Shown: one piece after another, positions 46,756-54,624 of the stretch | How positions within the stretch are numbered: the first letter of the stretch is position 1 | Layout: the number at the start of each line of letters is the position of its first letter | Assembly (NCBI RefSeq): GCF_022846615.1 | Contig: NZ_AP025637.1 | Span: 1,885,001 to 1,949,000, forward strand | DNA: 64,000 bases | Direction of reading: 5' to 3' | Source: Roseomonas fluvialis | Lineage (GTDB): Bacteria > Pseudomonadota > Alphaproteobacteria > Acetobacterales > Acetobacteraceae | Notes under the pieces: model-generated | Databases searched by the model: none | Told to the model about the DNA's origin: nothing | The model's input: only the letters and a program-made list of their open reading frames with translations | Program-made: the position numbers and the translations under genes

Positions 46756-48699
46756 ATGACGATCTCCCTGGCCGAGCGCCATGCCGCGCTGCTGAACACG
46801 CCCGCGGCCCTGGCCTTCCTGGCCGCGCCCGGCTTTCCGTTGCCCGACGCGACCGCCATCCGTCGCGTCGGCTCGGCCACCGTGCGGGACTTCCTGCAGA
46901 CCGGTCTGCTGCTGCGCGCCGCGCTCGAGGAGAGTGCCGGCATCGCGCCGGACCACAGCATTCTCGACATCGGGTGCGGCTGGGGGCGGCTGGCGCTGCC
47001 GCTGGCCGCGCGGCTCGAAGCGCGGGGGCGCTACCTCGGCATGGATGCGGCGGCGGAGGCGGTCGCCTGGTGCCGCCGCAACATCGCCGAGGCGGACCCG
47101 CGCTTCCGCTTCCACCATGCCGATATCCGCAACAGCTACGCCAATCCGCGCGGGCGCATCCCGGCCGCGCGGGCTGTGCTGCTGCCCTGGGAGGAACGCT
47201 TCGACCGCGTCGTCGCCTTCTCCCTGTTCACGCACCTGCTGCCCGACGCCACCGCGCGCTACCTGGCCGAGGCCGCGCGGCTGTGCCGGCCCGGCGGCCA
47301 GCTGGTCGCGACCTTCTTCCTGCTCGACACCCAGGCCCGCGCGGCGATGCAGGCGGGGCGCAGCGACCGGACCTTCCCGGTGGCGCACGGCATCGCGCAG
47401 ATCGCCGACCCGGCGGTGCCGGAGGATGCCGTGGCCTATGACGCGGCGGAGATCCTGGCGCTGCTCGACGCTGCCGGGTTCGACGCCGAATGGCGGCCGG
47501 GCGCCTGGTGCCCGCGCGGCGAGCCGCCCTTCGAATACCAGGACCTCGTGGTGGCGCGCCGGCGCGGCGTCGTGCGCGCCGGTGGTGCGCGCGGTGCCGT
47601 CACGGGGCTCTCCGGCGGCGCCATCCGCGGCTGGGCGCGCGAAGCCGATGGTGCGCCGGCGCCGCTGTGCCTGCGGGTCGGCGGGGAGGTCGTGGCGCGG
47701 AGTACCGCGCGCGAGGGCGCCGATTTCGCGATCGACCTGCCGGCCCACCTGCTGGGGCGCGAGGTTCGCGACCTGCACGTGCTGGCGGGCGACGAGGACC
47801 TCCCGCTGCTGGCGCGCCCGCGCGTGCTGCTGGCCGACCCGGCGGAGGAACTCGCGCGCGCCTGGCGGATCGAGGCGGTGCAGCGCGGGTTCTGGCGGAT
47901 CGACAGTCTCGCCTGGCAGCCGGATGGTGCGGTCGAGGGCGTGGCCTGGGCGATCCCGCCGCGGGCCGTGCCGCCGGACCGCCCGCCGCATCTCGTGCTG
48001 GCCGGCGCGCAGGTACCGTTGGTGCCGACCGGGGCCGCGGAGGATGCGCTCGGCGCGGCGCTGGGGCTGGCGCCGGGCGGCTTGCGCCCCTTCCATCGCT
48101 TCCGGATCGACGGCGAGTTGCCGGCGCGTGGCGCGTCGTTGCGGCTGTGCGGCGCGGATGGCGCGGCCTGGGCCCCGGTGGAGGGCCGTGCGGTGCCCGG
48201 CCAGGCGCCGGAGGGCGCGCTTGCGCCGGTGCTCGACGGGCTGGCGGCGGCGGAGGGGCTCCGCGTGGCGACCGGGCTCAGCCTGGCGGCTTTGGTGCCG
48301 CGCCTCGACGTCCCGGCCGACGCGTTGGCGTTGCTCGAAGCGACGCCGCTTGGCGCGGCACGGCTGGTGGTGGCGCTGGAGGGCCTCGATGTGTGGGAGG
48401 CCGCAGGGGAGGCGGCGCTGGTCGCGGCCCTGGCGCGCGTGCTGACGCCGGGCGCGCTGGTTGTGGCCGGGATGCCGGGCGCGCTGGCCCTGCTGGGCGG
48501 GGAAGGTGGCACGGCGCGCCTGCTGGCGTGGCTGCGCCAGGGCCTGGTGGTGCTGCCCGAGGCCCCGCCCGGGCGGCGCGCCATTCGGAGCGAGGCGCAT
48601 CTGCGCACCGCCTGGGGTACCGCCTTCGAGGTGTTGCGTGTGGATCAGGCCGCGCTGTCCGGCCTGCGGGATCTGGTGGTGCTGCGGCGTCGCCGGTGA
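46756..48699 (+). CDS. SAM-dependent methyltransferase with C-terminal GW-type domain
   Basis: A 647-residue protein. The N-terminal third is a class I methyltransferase with SAM motif I HSILDIGCGWGRLALPLA (about 68-85), an acidic loop after strand 2 (YLGMDAAAEAV), a motif-IV region FDRVVAFSLFTHLLPD and RPGGQLVATFF. The middle contains GAIRGWAREADGAPAPLCLRV (about 290-310), the GW-type beta domain shared with the membrane-anchored protein at 40977. The last 250 residues are Ala/Leu-rich and unassigned, possibly a degenerate second methyltransferase fold (LEGLDVWEAAGEAALVAALARVLTPGALVV). The target may be a sugar or the neighbouring RTX/glycan product. It is transcribed alone, divergently from the regulator. 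Confidence 0.78.
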   Translation: MTISLAERHAALLNTPAALAFLAAPGFPLPDATAIRRVGSATVRDFLQTGLLLRAALEESAGIAPDHSILDIGCGWGRLALPLAARLEARGRYLGMDAAAEAVAWCRRNIAEADPRFRFHHADIRNSYANPRGRIPAARAVLLPWEERFDRVVAFSLFTHLLPDATARYLAEAARLCRPGGQLVATFFLLDTQARAAMQAGRSDRTFPVAHGIAQIADPAVPEDAVAYDAAEILALLDAAGFDAEWRPGAWCPRGEPPFEYQDLVVARRRGVVRAGGARGAVTGLSGGAIRGWAREADGAPAPLCLRVGGEVVARSTAREGADFAIDLPAHLLGREVRDLHVLAGDEDLPLLARPRVLLADPAEELARAWRIEAVQRGFWRIDSLAWQPDGAVEGVAWAIPPRAVPPDRPPHLVLAGAQVPLVPTGAAEDALGAALGLAPGGLRPFHRFRIDGELPARGASLRLCGADGAAWAPVEGRAVPGQAPEGALAPVLDGLAAAEGLRVATGLSLAALVPRLDVPADALALLEATPLGAARLVVALEGLDVWEAAGEAALVAALARVLTPGALVVAGMPGALALLGGEGGTARLLAWLRQGLVVLPEAPPGRRAIRSEAHLRTAWGTAFEVLRVDQAALSGLRDLVVLRRRR

Positions 48700-48705
48700 G
48701 GTGCC

Positions 48706-48730
48706 GGGCGGCGGGACCGGCCCGCCGCCC
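48706..48730. terminator. bidirectional hairpin between convergent genes
   Basis: GGGCGGCGGG (48706-48715) pairs perfectly with CCCGCCGCCC (48721-48730) around a 5-base loop, between the convergent methyltransferase and second RTX genes. It has no U-tract, so termination may be partial or factor-assisted. Confidence 0.6.
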
Positions 48731-48738
48731 AGGCGCGC

Positions 48739-49671
48739 CTACAGGATGTCGCTGAGCGACAACGGGGTGGTGATGTCCTCGAGGAAGACGGACCCGCCAT
48801 CATAGGTCAGCAGCGTACCGCCATCCTGCAGCACGGCCGCATCCAACACCGCCAGGATCTCGTCGATGCCGAAGCCCTGCAGGATGAGGCGGTCCTCGCC
48901 GCTGGTGAAATCCTCGATGCGGTCGTCACCGTCGCCGCGCGCGAACAGGAAGACATCCTCGCCCGAGCCGCCGCTCAGCAGGTCATCGCCCTTGCCGGCA
49001 AACAGCAGGTCATCGCCCGACCCGCCCGAGACCTCGTCCCGGCTGAGGCCAAGGCCCACGAACTTGTCGTCGCCCGCGCCCAGCTTCACGAAGGCCAGCG
49101 TGCCCGCGTCGGTGCCGGTGAAGGCGCCGGCGCGGTTGGCGGTGGACGCGAAGGTCGCATCGACGGCGGCGGCCGCGGCGATGTCGAGCGCGCCGACCGT
49201 GACGAAGTCATCCCCGGCGCCGGTGCGCACGCGGAATTCGTTCACCCACCCGAAGACGTTGGTGGCGACCTGGATGTTCACCACGTCGTCGCCTTCCGCC
49301 GTCGCGACATTGCCGCGTTTCGCACCCAGCAGCAGGACCGAGGAATCCCCGCCGCCGCCGAGCGAGACATCGGCGTGCACGAAGCCCGACATCGTGACGT
49401 TCTGCGCCTCGGCCGAGGTGAAGGTGCCGTTCTTCACGCTGTTCCAGGCGCCCAGCACGTCCACCAGTACGCCGCCGGGACCGGTGGTGATCTGCACCTG
49501 GCCGCCGAAGGCGAGAACAGTGACCGGCGGCGCGGCGAGAGTCTCGGTGATCGCGCCCGCGACGGGCGGCGATGGGATGATGGGCTGGTTGGGCAGCAGG
49601 CCCGTGGATATGCCGGGCAGCACCCACTGCGTCGCGTTGCCGAGAAGGCCGAGGCCGATGGTGTAGGTCAT
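48739..49671 (-). CDS. second RTX-type calcium-binding protein
   Basis: A 310-residue protein, convergent with the methyltransferase. The N-terminal 200 residues are a beta-rich, Gly/Asp-containing region without classical nonapeptides (e.g. HADVSLGGGGDSSVLLLGAKRGN, TAEGDDVVNIQVATN). About three canonical RTX repeats follow (GGSGDDLLFAGKGDDLLSGGSGEDVF). A capping region comes next, and the C-terminal end LSLSDIL is a plausible type I secretion signal. It lacks a Sec signal peptide. It is most likely another substrate of the ABC/HlyD pair at 36-41 kb. The start ATG 49671 is chosen because the upstream GTG extension (49725) has no conserved features. Confidence 0.82.
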   Translation of the reverse strand: MTYTIGLGLLGNATQWVLPGISTGLLPNQPIIPSPPVAGAITETLAAPPVTVLAFGGQVQITTGPGGVLVDVLGAWNSVKNGTFTSAEAQNVTMSGFVHADVSLGGGGDSSVLLLGAKRGNVATAEGDDVVNIQVATNVFGWVNEFRVRTGAGDDFVTVGALDIAAAAAVDATFASTANRAGAFTGTDAGTLAFVKLGAGDDKFVGLGLSRDEVSGGSGDDLLFAGKGDDLLSGGSGEDVFLFARGDGDDRIEDFTSGEDRLILQGFGIDEILAVLDAAVLQDGGTLLTYDGGSVFLEDITTPLSLSDIL

Positions 49672-49787
49672 GCAGGGTGCTCCAGCTGTCGCATGGAACG
49701 GGACCGTAGCGACCTCGAGATACACGTATAAGTGGTATTTTGTGTCATTTTACACGCATTGCGCGTGTCGTGAGGCGCCCCGCCGCC
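49672..49787 (-). promoter_or_regulatory. AT-rich upstream region of the second RTX gene
   Basis: A 116-base spacer with a sharp local drop in GC. On the minus strand a hairpin, ACACGC-N5-GCGTGT (about 49754-49770), is followed by AAAATGACACAAAATACCACTTATACGTGTAT, a run with promoter-like character (ATGACA, TATAC) in front of the RTX gene. No U-tract follows the hairpin in the direction of the upstream acyl-CoA dehydrogenase gene. Confidence 0.4.
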
Positions 49788-50954
49788 TCAGTAGGACTTC
49801 GGCTGGCCGAGCACGCGCTCCGCGATGAAGGACAGCACCAGTTGCTCCGACACCGGCGCGATGCGGCAGATCAGCACCTCGCGCAGCAGGCGCTCGACCA
49901 CGTATTCCTTGGCGTAGCCCATGCCGCCATGGGTCAGCACTGCCTGCAGGCACGCGTTGTGGCCGGCGCGCCCGCCCAGCAGCTTTGCGGCATTCGCCTC
50001 GGCCCCGCAGGGCTTGCCGTTGTCGTAGAGCCAGGCCGCCTTCATCACCATCAGCCAGGCGGATTCCAGCGCCGTCCAGCATTCGGCGAGCGGGTGCTGG
50101 ATCGCCTGGTTCTGGCCGATGGGCCGGCCGAACACCACGCGGTCGCGCCCGTAGCGCGCGGCGCGGTCCAGCGCATCCTGGCCGATCGCGACGGCCTCGG
50201 CCGCGAGCAGGATGCGTTCGGGATTGAGGCTGTCGAGGATGTAGGAGAAGCCGCGGCCTTCCTCCCCGATGCGGTCTTCCTCGGGCACGAACAGGTCGTC
50301 GATGAAGGTCATGTTCGAATCGACCGCCGCGCGGCCCATCTTCGGGATGCGCTTCACGTCGACCTTGCTGCGGTCGAGCTCGGTGTAGAACAGCGTGATG
50401 CCCTCGGTCGGCCGGCGCGCTTCCTCCTTCTTCGTGGTGCGCGCGAGCAGCAGGATCTTGTTCGCCACCTGCCCGGTCGAGGTCCACATCTTGCGCCCGT
50501 TCACCCGGTAGCCGCCGGGGACCCTTGTCGCAAAGGTGGTGATCGAGGTGGTGTCGAGGCCGGCATTGGGTTCCGTCACGCCGAAGCATGCCTGGTCGGT
50601 GCCGGCGACCAGGGGAGGGATCCAGCGCGCCTGCTGCTCCGGCGTGCCGTGCACGACGATCGGGTGCGGGCCGAACATGTTGATATGGATGGAGGACGCC
50701 GCGGCCATGCCCCCGCCATGGCGCGCCACGGTGTGCATCATCAGCGCGGCTTCCGTGACGCCGAGGCCCGCACCGCCGAAGGCTTCCGGCATGGTGATGC
50801 CGAGGAAGCCGGCCTCGGCCATTGCGCGGTGGAAGTCGCGCGGAAAGCGCGCCTCGTCGTCGCAGGCGCGCCAGTAGTCGTCGCCGAAGCGGCGGCAGAT
50901 GGCCGCGACACCCTCGACGATGGCCTCCTGTTCCGGCGACAGGCCGAAGTCCAT
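49788..50954 (-). CDS. acyl-CoA dehydrogenase
   Basis: A 388-residue flavoprotein of the acyl-CoA dehydrogenase superfamily. The N-terminal helical domain begins MDFGLSPEQEAIVEGVAAICRRF. The beta-domain has the FAD-binding signatures CFGVTEPNAGLDTTSITTFA and GYRVNGRKMWTSTGQVA. The C-terminal helical domain carries AVFG-like RVVFGRPIGQNQAIQHPLAE, and THGGMGYAKEYVVERLLREV near the end. The usual catalytic Glu could not be placed by eye (CRIAPVSEQLV stands where many have YEGT). ATG 50954 follows a GGGAGG site that lies inside a hairpin. It probably oxidises the CoA thioester of an organic acid taken up by the adjoining catabolic genes. Confidence 0.87.
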   Translation of the reverse strand: MDFGLSPEQEAIVEGVAAICRRFGDDYWRACDDEARFPRDFHRAMAEAGFLGITMPEAFGGAGLGVTEAALMMHTVARHGGGMAAASSIHINMFGPHPIVVHGTPEQQARWIPPLVAGTDQACFGVTEPNAGLDTTSITTFATRVPGGYRVNGRKMWTSTGQVANKILLLARTTKKEEARRPTEGITLFYTELDRSKVDVKRIPKMGRAAVDSNMTFIDDLFVPEEDRIGEEGRGFSYILDSLNPERILLAAEAVAIGQDALDRAARYGRDRVVFGRPIGQNQAIQHPLAECWTALESAWLMVMKAAWLYDNGKPCGAEANAAKLLGGRAGHNACLQAVLTHGGMGYAKEYVVERLLREVLICRIAPVSEQLVLSFIAERVLGQPKSY

Positions 50955-50956
50955 GC

Positions 50957-50984
50957 GATCCTCCCGTGCAGCGGCGGGAGGATC
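50957..50984 (-). promoter_or_regulatory. hairpin enclosing the Shine-Dalgarno of the acyl-CoA dehydrogenase gene
   Basis: GATCCTCCCG (50957-50966) is perfectly complementary to CGGGAGGATC (50975-50984). On the minus-strand mRNA, the arm next to the start codon contains GGGAGG directly before GATCGC-ATG, so the ribosome site would be paired in the folded leader. No known riboswitch or leader class is recognised. Confidence 0.5.
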
Positions 50985-51011
50985 GTCCGTGCCCCGGCGC
51001 GCCGCAAGGGC

Positions 51012-51041
51012 GCCGCACGTCGCTGCGAAGCGACGTGCGGT
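51012..51041 (-). terminator. hairpin downstream of the first MetE-like gene
   Basis: CCGCACGTCGCT (51013-51024) pairs perfectly with AGCGACGTGCGG (51029-51040) over a GCGA loop, starting 11 bases after the MetE-like stop on the minus strand. It lacks a U-tract, so it may be a processing or mRNA-stabilising hairpin rather than a true terminator. Confidence 0.5.
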
Positions 51042-51051
51042 GCAGGCTCCG

Positions 51052-52095
51052 TCAGCCCGCCAGTTCGCGCCGCACGATGGCGGCACCATCGGCCAGCGCC
51101 TTCAGCTTGGCGAAGGCGCGCGCACGCGGCAGGTACTTCATGCCGCAATCCGGTGCCGCCACCAGGCGTTCGGCGGGCACGTGGCGCAGGCCCTCGCGCA
51201 GGCGGGCGGCGACCGTCTCGGCGGTCTCGACCTCGTTCGTGCCAAGGTCGAGCACGCCCAGCATGATGGTCTTGTTCGACAGTTCCTTGAGCATCCCGAG
51301 GTCGAGCTTCGGCTGCGCCGCCTCGATCGAGATCTGCACCGCGGTACTATCCGCGAGCTGCGGCAGGAAGGAGTAGCCCGAGGGCTTGTCGGAGACGAGC
51401 GCCGCATAGCCGAAGCACAGGTGCACGACCGTGGTGCCGCCCACGCCTTCCAGCGCGCGGTTGATCGCCTTCACGCCGTAGCGCTTGGCCTGCTCGGGGC
51501 GTGCCTGCAGCCAGGGTTCGTCCAACTGGATCACGTCCGCGCCCGCGGCGACCAGGTCGCGCGCTTCCTCGGCCACGACCTCGGCATAGGCCATGGCGAA
51601 GGCCTCGTCGTCGCCGTAGTGCTCGTCATGCGCCTGCATCGACATGGTGAAGGGGCCGGGCAGCGTGATCTTGATGCGCCGGTCGGTATTGGCGCGCAGG
51701 AATTCCACGTCGCGCTGTTCGACCGCGTGGCGGCGGCGGATCGGCCCGGTCACGCGCGGCACCGGCGTGGGCTTGCCCATCCGGCCGCTGACGATGGCGG
51801 GGTTGTCCACGTCCACGCCATCGAGCGCGAGCGCGAAGCGGTTCGAATAGCTTTCGCGCCGCATCTCGCCATCGGTGATGATGTCGATGCCCGCGCGCTC
51901 CATGTCGCGGATGGCGATCAGCGTCGCGTCGTCCTGCGCCTGCTCGAGCGCATCCTCCGCCACGCGCCAGATCTCCTTGAGCCGCACGCGCGGCACCACG
52001 TTGTTCTTGGTCAGGATGGCGCGGTCGACCAGCCAGTCGGGCTGCGGGTAGCTGCCGACGACGGTGGTGGGCAGCAGGGAAGGTGTCTCGGGCAT
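51052..52095 (-). CDS. MetE C-terminal-domain-like methyltransferase, copy 1
   Basis: A 347-residue protein of the cobalamin-independent methionine synthase (UROD/MetE-like) fold, corresponding only to the C-terminal catalytic half of MetE. Visible motifs are TTVVGSYPQPDWLVDR, DIITDGEMRRESYSNRF, QLDEPWLQARPE, the zinc-type VHLCFGY and APDCGMKYLPR (His/Cys and Cys ligands). Full-length MetE needs an N-terminal half that is absent here. Proteins of this short type act on various methylated or thiol substrates, so calling it a methionine synthase would be an over-reach. A close paralog is encoded at 62027-63058. It is read in the same direction as the GntR gene upstream. Confidence 0.8.
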   Translation of the reverse strand: MPETPSLLPTTVVGSYPQPDWLVDRAILTKNNVVPRVRLKEIWRVAEDALEQAQDDATLIAIRDMERAGIDIITDGEMRRESYSNRFALALDGVDVDNPAIVSGRMGKPTPVPRVTGPIRRRHAVEQRDVEFLRANTDRRIKITLPGPFTMSMQAHDEHYGDDEAFAMAYAEVVAEEARDLVAAGADVIQLDEPWLQARPEQAKRYGVKAINRALEGVGGTTVVHLCFGYAALVSDKPSGYSFLPQLADSTAVQISIEAAQPKLDLGMLKELSNKTIMLGVLDLGTNEVETAETVAARLREGLRHVPAERLVAAPDCGMKYLPRARAFAKLKALADGAAIVRRELAG

Positions 52096-52134
52096 GGCGT
52101 TTCCTGTCCTTGGCCGGGCGGTCGTGCCGGCGGT

Positions 52135-52857
52135 CTATGCGGCGGCGATGCGCCGTGACGTGGGTGCGGCGACCCGGCGTTCGAGTGCGAGGCGCACGAA
52201 ATCCCCGGTGGCGCCAAGGTGGTCGGCGAGCAACGCGGCCGCGCGGTCGGCATCACGGTCGAGTGCGGCCTCGGCGATCGCGGCATGTTCGGCCGCCACG
52301 TCGCGCCCCGGCCAGGCGATGGCATTGGCGATGGCGCGGTAGCGTTCGGCTTCCTCGCGCAACCGGTCGCAGAAGCGCAGTAGCGGCGCGGCGCCGCAGG
52401 CGGCGAGCAGCGCCTGGTGGAAGCCGCGATGCGCCGCCTCCCAGGCGGGGTTGGTGACGTAGCGTGCAGGGTCGAGCGAGCGCGGCAGGCGCGACAGGCG
52501 CCGTTCGGCCGCCGCGACCGCGTCTTCCCAGGCGGCGTCGCCCTGCGCGATGGCTTCGCGCAGCGCGGCGGATTCGGCGATGCAGCGGCTGCGGATCAGG
52601 CCGGCGAAGCCCGCCGGGTCGGCATCGGCCACGCGGAAGCCGCGCTGTTCAATGCGCCGTGCGAGCCCCTCGGCCGCGAGCTGCGCCAGCGCCTCGCGCA
52701 CCGGGGTCGGCCCTGCGCCGCAGAGCGCCGCCAGGTCCTGCACCTTCAGCCGCTGCCCGGGCGCGAGGCGGCCTTCCAGAATCTCCGCCCGCAGCCGGCG
52801 ATAGGCCGCGGTGGCCTGGGTGTCGGGGGAACCGGCGATGCCGGGCAGGGCGGTCAT
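52135..52857 (-). CDS. GntR family regulator, FCD subfamily
   Basis: A 240-residue transcription factor. The N-terminal winged HTH (about residues 17-80) has YRRLRAEILEGRLAPGQRLKVQDLAALCGAGPTPVREALAQLAAEGL, which is characteristic of the family. The C-terminal all-helical FCD ligand-binding domain includes AHRGFHQALLAACGAAPLLRF (metal-binding His type). ATG 52857 was chosen. It lies divergent from the deacetylase-dioxygenase operon, with a 10-bp inverted repeat in between, and probably represses both directions until a pathway acid binds. FCD regulators commonly sense organic acids. Confidence 0.9.
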   Translation of the reverse strand: MTALPGIAGSPDTQATAAYRRLRAEILEGRLAPGQRLKVQDLAALCGAGPTPVREALAQLAAEGLARRIEQRGFRVADADPAGFAGLIRSRCIAESAALREAIAQGDAAWEDAVAAAERRLSRLPRSLDPARYVTNPAWEAAHRGFHQALLAACGAAPLLRFCDRLREEAERYRAIANAIAWPGRDVAAEHAAIAEAALDRDADRAAALLADHLGATGDFVRLALERRVAAPTSRRIAAA

Positions 52858-52897
52858 GGCGGGCGGAAGATGCGGCAGGCGCCGCGCGACGGCAACC

Positions 52898-52931
52898 CCG
52901 ACAAAATCACTTGACCGGCCCATTTTGTCGG
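52898..52931. promoter_or_regulatory. candidate GntR operator between divergent genes
   Basis: CCGACAAAAT (52898-52907) and ATTTTGTCGG (52922-52931) form a perfect 10-bp inverted repeat with 14 bases between. A -35-like TTGACC (52911-52916) lies in the spacer, so a bound dimer would cover the promoter of the 52961-55572 operon. It stands out as an AT-rich island in very GC-rich DNA. Confidence 0.65.
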
Positions 52932-52960
52932 TAAAAGAAGCGGCATCCACGCAGGTGCCC

Positions 52961-53653
52961 ATGCGCCCAGCCGCCGCCCCATCCGTCACGTTGACCTTCG
53001 ACAACGGCCCCGACCCCGAGGTCACGCCGGCGGTGCTGGACGTGCTGCGGCGGCGCGCCATCCGCGCGACCTTCTTCGTGGTGGGCGCGCGGCTCGCTGC
53101 GCCGGGCGCCCGGGCTCTGGCCGAACGCGCGCATGCCGAGGGGCACTGGATCGGCAACCACACCTTCACGCACGGCACGCCGCTCGGCGACCGGACCGAC
53201 CGGGGGCATGCGGCGGCCGAGATCGCGCGGACCGACGCGCTGATCGGCGACCTCGCGCATCCGGACCGACTGTTCCGTCCGATGGGCGGCGGCGGACGGC
53301 TCGGCCCGCATCTGTTGAGCATCGAGGCGCGCGACCACCTTGCCACCGGAGCCTGGACCGTCGTGCTGTGGTCCGCCGTGCCGGGCGACTGGCGGGATGC
53401 CGATGGTTGGCCGGACCGCGCCATCGCGCAATGCCTCGATGAAGCCGAACCCGTGCTGGTGCTGCACGACATCGCCGGCGGTGCCCTGCGGCACCTCGAT
53501 TCCGTGCTGGGCCGGCTGGCCGATCACGGCGCGACCTTCCGGCAGGATTTCCCGGCGCAGTGCGTGCCGATGCGCCGCGGCATCGCCGGGCCGGGCCTCG
53601 ATGCGATCGTCGCCGCACCGCTTGACCCGCCGCGGGCCCGCCCCGCAGCCTGA
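52961..53653 (+). CDS. NodB-like polysaccharide deacetylase family protein
   Basis: A 230-residue carbohydrate esterase 4-type protein. Motif 1 reads TFDNGPDPEVTPAVLDVL, where the usual TFDDGP has its second Asp (a metal ligand) replaced by Asn. Motif 2 is intact (NHTFTHG, the HxxxH zinc pair), and a late LVLHDIAGG matches motif 5. There is no signal peptide, so it is cytosolic rather than a peptidoglycan or chitin deacetylase. The position in front of a ring-cleavage dioxygenase suggests a small-molecule amidase or hydrolase role. GTG 52955 is an alternative start. It shares the divergent operator with the GntR gene. Confidence 0.75.
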   Translation: MRPAAAPSVTLTFDNGPDPEVTPAVLDVLRRRAIRATFFVVGARLAAPGARALAERAHAEGHWIGNHTFTHGTPLGDRTDRGHAAAEIARTDALIGDLAHPDRLFRPMGGGGRLGPHLLSIEARDHLATGAWTVVLWSAVPGDWRDADGWPDRAIAQCLDEAEPVLVLHDIAGGALRHLDSVLGRLADHGATFRQDFPAQCVPMRRGIAGPGLDAIVAAPLDPPRARPAA

Positions 53654-53689
53654 CGAACGACGCCGCCCCGCGGCCAACAGGAGGACACG

Positions 53690-54595
53690 ATGCAGGACCT
53701 CGACGCGAACGACATCACCGACGCCGTCATCGCGCAGATGGCCACCACGCCCGATCCGCGCATGCGCGAGATCATGGAGGCCGCGGTGCGCCACCTGCAC
53801 GCATTCGCGCGCGAGGTGAATCTCACCCCGGACGAATGGCTGAAAGGCATCGCGTTCCTGACCGCGGTCGGGCAGATGTGCTCGCCGATCCGCCAGGAAT
53901 TCATCCTGCTGTCGGATGTGCTCGGCCTGTCGCGCCTGGTGAACGTGATGCACGACAGCAAGGGGCGCGAGGCAGCGGGCACCGAGACGAGCCTGCTCGG
54001 CCCCTTCTTCCGCGAGGCCGCGCCCAAGGTCGAGCTCGGCGGTAGCATCGCGGTCGCCTCCGACGGCCCGGAGATCATGATCTTCGGCCAGGTGCGCGAC
54101 ACCGAGGGCCAGGGTGTCCCGCATGCCGTGATCGACGTCTGGCAGACTGATGCCGATGGGCTGTACGACCTCCAGGCGCACGACCCGTCGGTGATGGACA
54201 TGCGCGGCCAGCTGCGTTGCGACGCCGAAGGCCGCTTCCATTTTCGCACGCTCAAGCCGCTCGGCTATTCCATCCCGATGGACGGCCCGGTCGGCGAGAT
54301 GGTGCGCCAGCAGGACCGCCATGGCTTCCGCCCCGCGCATATCCACATCCTGGTGGCGGCACCGGGATACCGCGAACTGGTCACCGCGCTGTATTTTGCC
54401 GACGACGCGCATGTGGACAGCGACACCGTCTTCGGCGTGTCGAAGTCGCTGGTGATCCAGGAGAGTCTTGGCCTGCCGGATGCGCCGGTGCCAGGCATCC
54501 CGAGCATCCGCTACGACTTCACCATGTCGCGCGAGAGCGAAGGCGGCGGCGGGCGCGTGGGTTCCGACCCGTCGCGCCTGGTGCCGGCCGGCTGA
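53690..54595 (+). CDS. intradiol ring-cleavage dioxygenase (hydroxyquinol 1,2-dioxygenase type)
   Basis: A 301-residue non-haem Fe(III) dioxygenase cleaving a catecholic ring between the hydroxyls. The N-terminal dimerisation helices (TDAVIAQMATTPDPRMREIMEAAV) and the long N-terminus are typical of the hydroxyquinol/chlorocatechol group. Iron ligands are visible: Tyr in DGLYDLQ, Tyr in LKPLGYSIPMDGPVG, and the two His of RPAHIHILVAAPG. ETSLLGPFFREAAPK is the family's substrate-pocket stretch. The expected product is maleylacetate if the substrate is hydroxyquinol; no maleylacetate reductase is in the window. It is in the operon with the deacetylase-like and Bug-type genes. Confidence 0.88.
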   Translation: MQDLDANDITDAVIAQMATTPDPRMREIMEAAVRHLHAFAREVNLTPDEWLKGIAFLTAVGQMCSPIRQEFILLSDVLGLSRLVNVMHDSKGREAAGTETSLLGPFFREAAPKVELGGSIAVASDGPEIMIFGQVRDTEGQGVPHAVIDVWQTDADGLYDLQAHDPSVMDMRGQLRCDAEGRFHFRTLKPLGYSIPMDGPVGEMVRQQDRHGFRPAHIHILVAAPGYRELVTALYFADDAHVDSDTVFGVSKSLVIQESLGLPDAPVPGIPSIRYDFTMSRESEGGGGRVGSDPSRLVPAG

Positions 54596-54624
54596 CCCAC
54601 GACGATCCAGGGAGGAGACACAGA

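Noticed and set aside
49752..49772. Hairpin as terminator of the acyl-CoA dehydrogenase gene
   Set aside because: On the minus strand the stem is followed by A-rich rather than T-rich sequence, so an intrinsic terminator is not supported.
51052..52095. Calling the MetE-like proteins full methionine synthases
   Set aside because: Only the C-terminal catalytic half is present in both copies; the N-terminal half required in MetE is missing.
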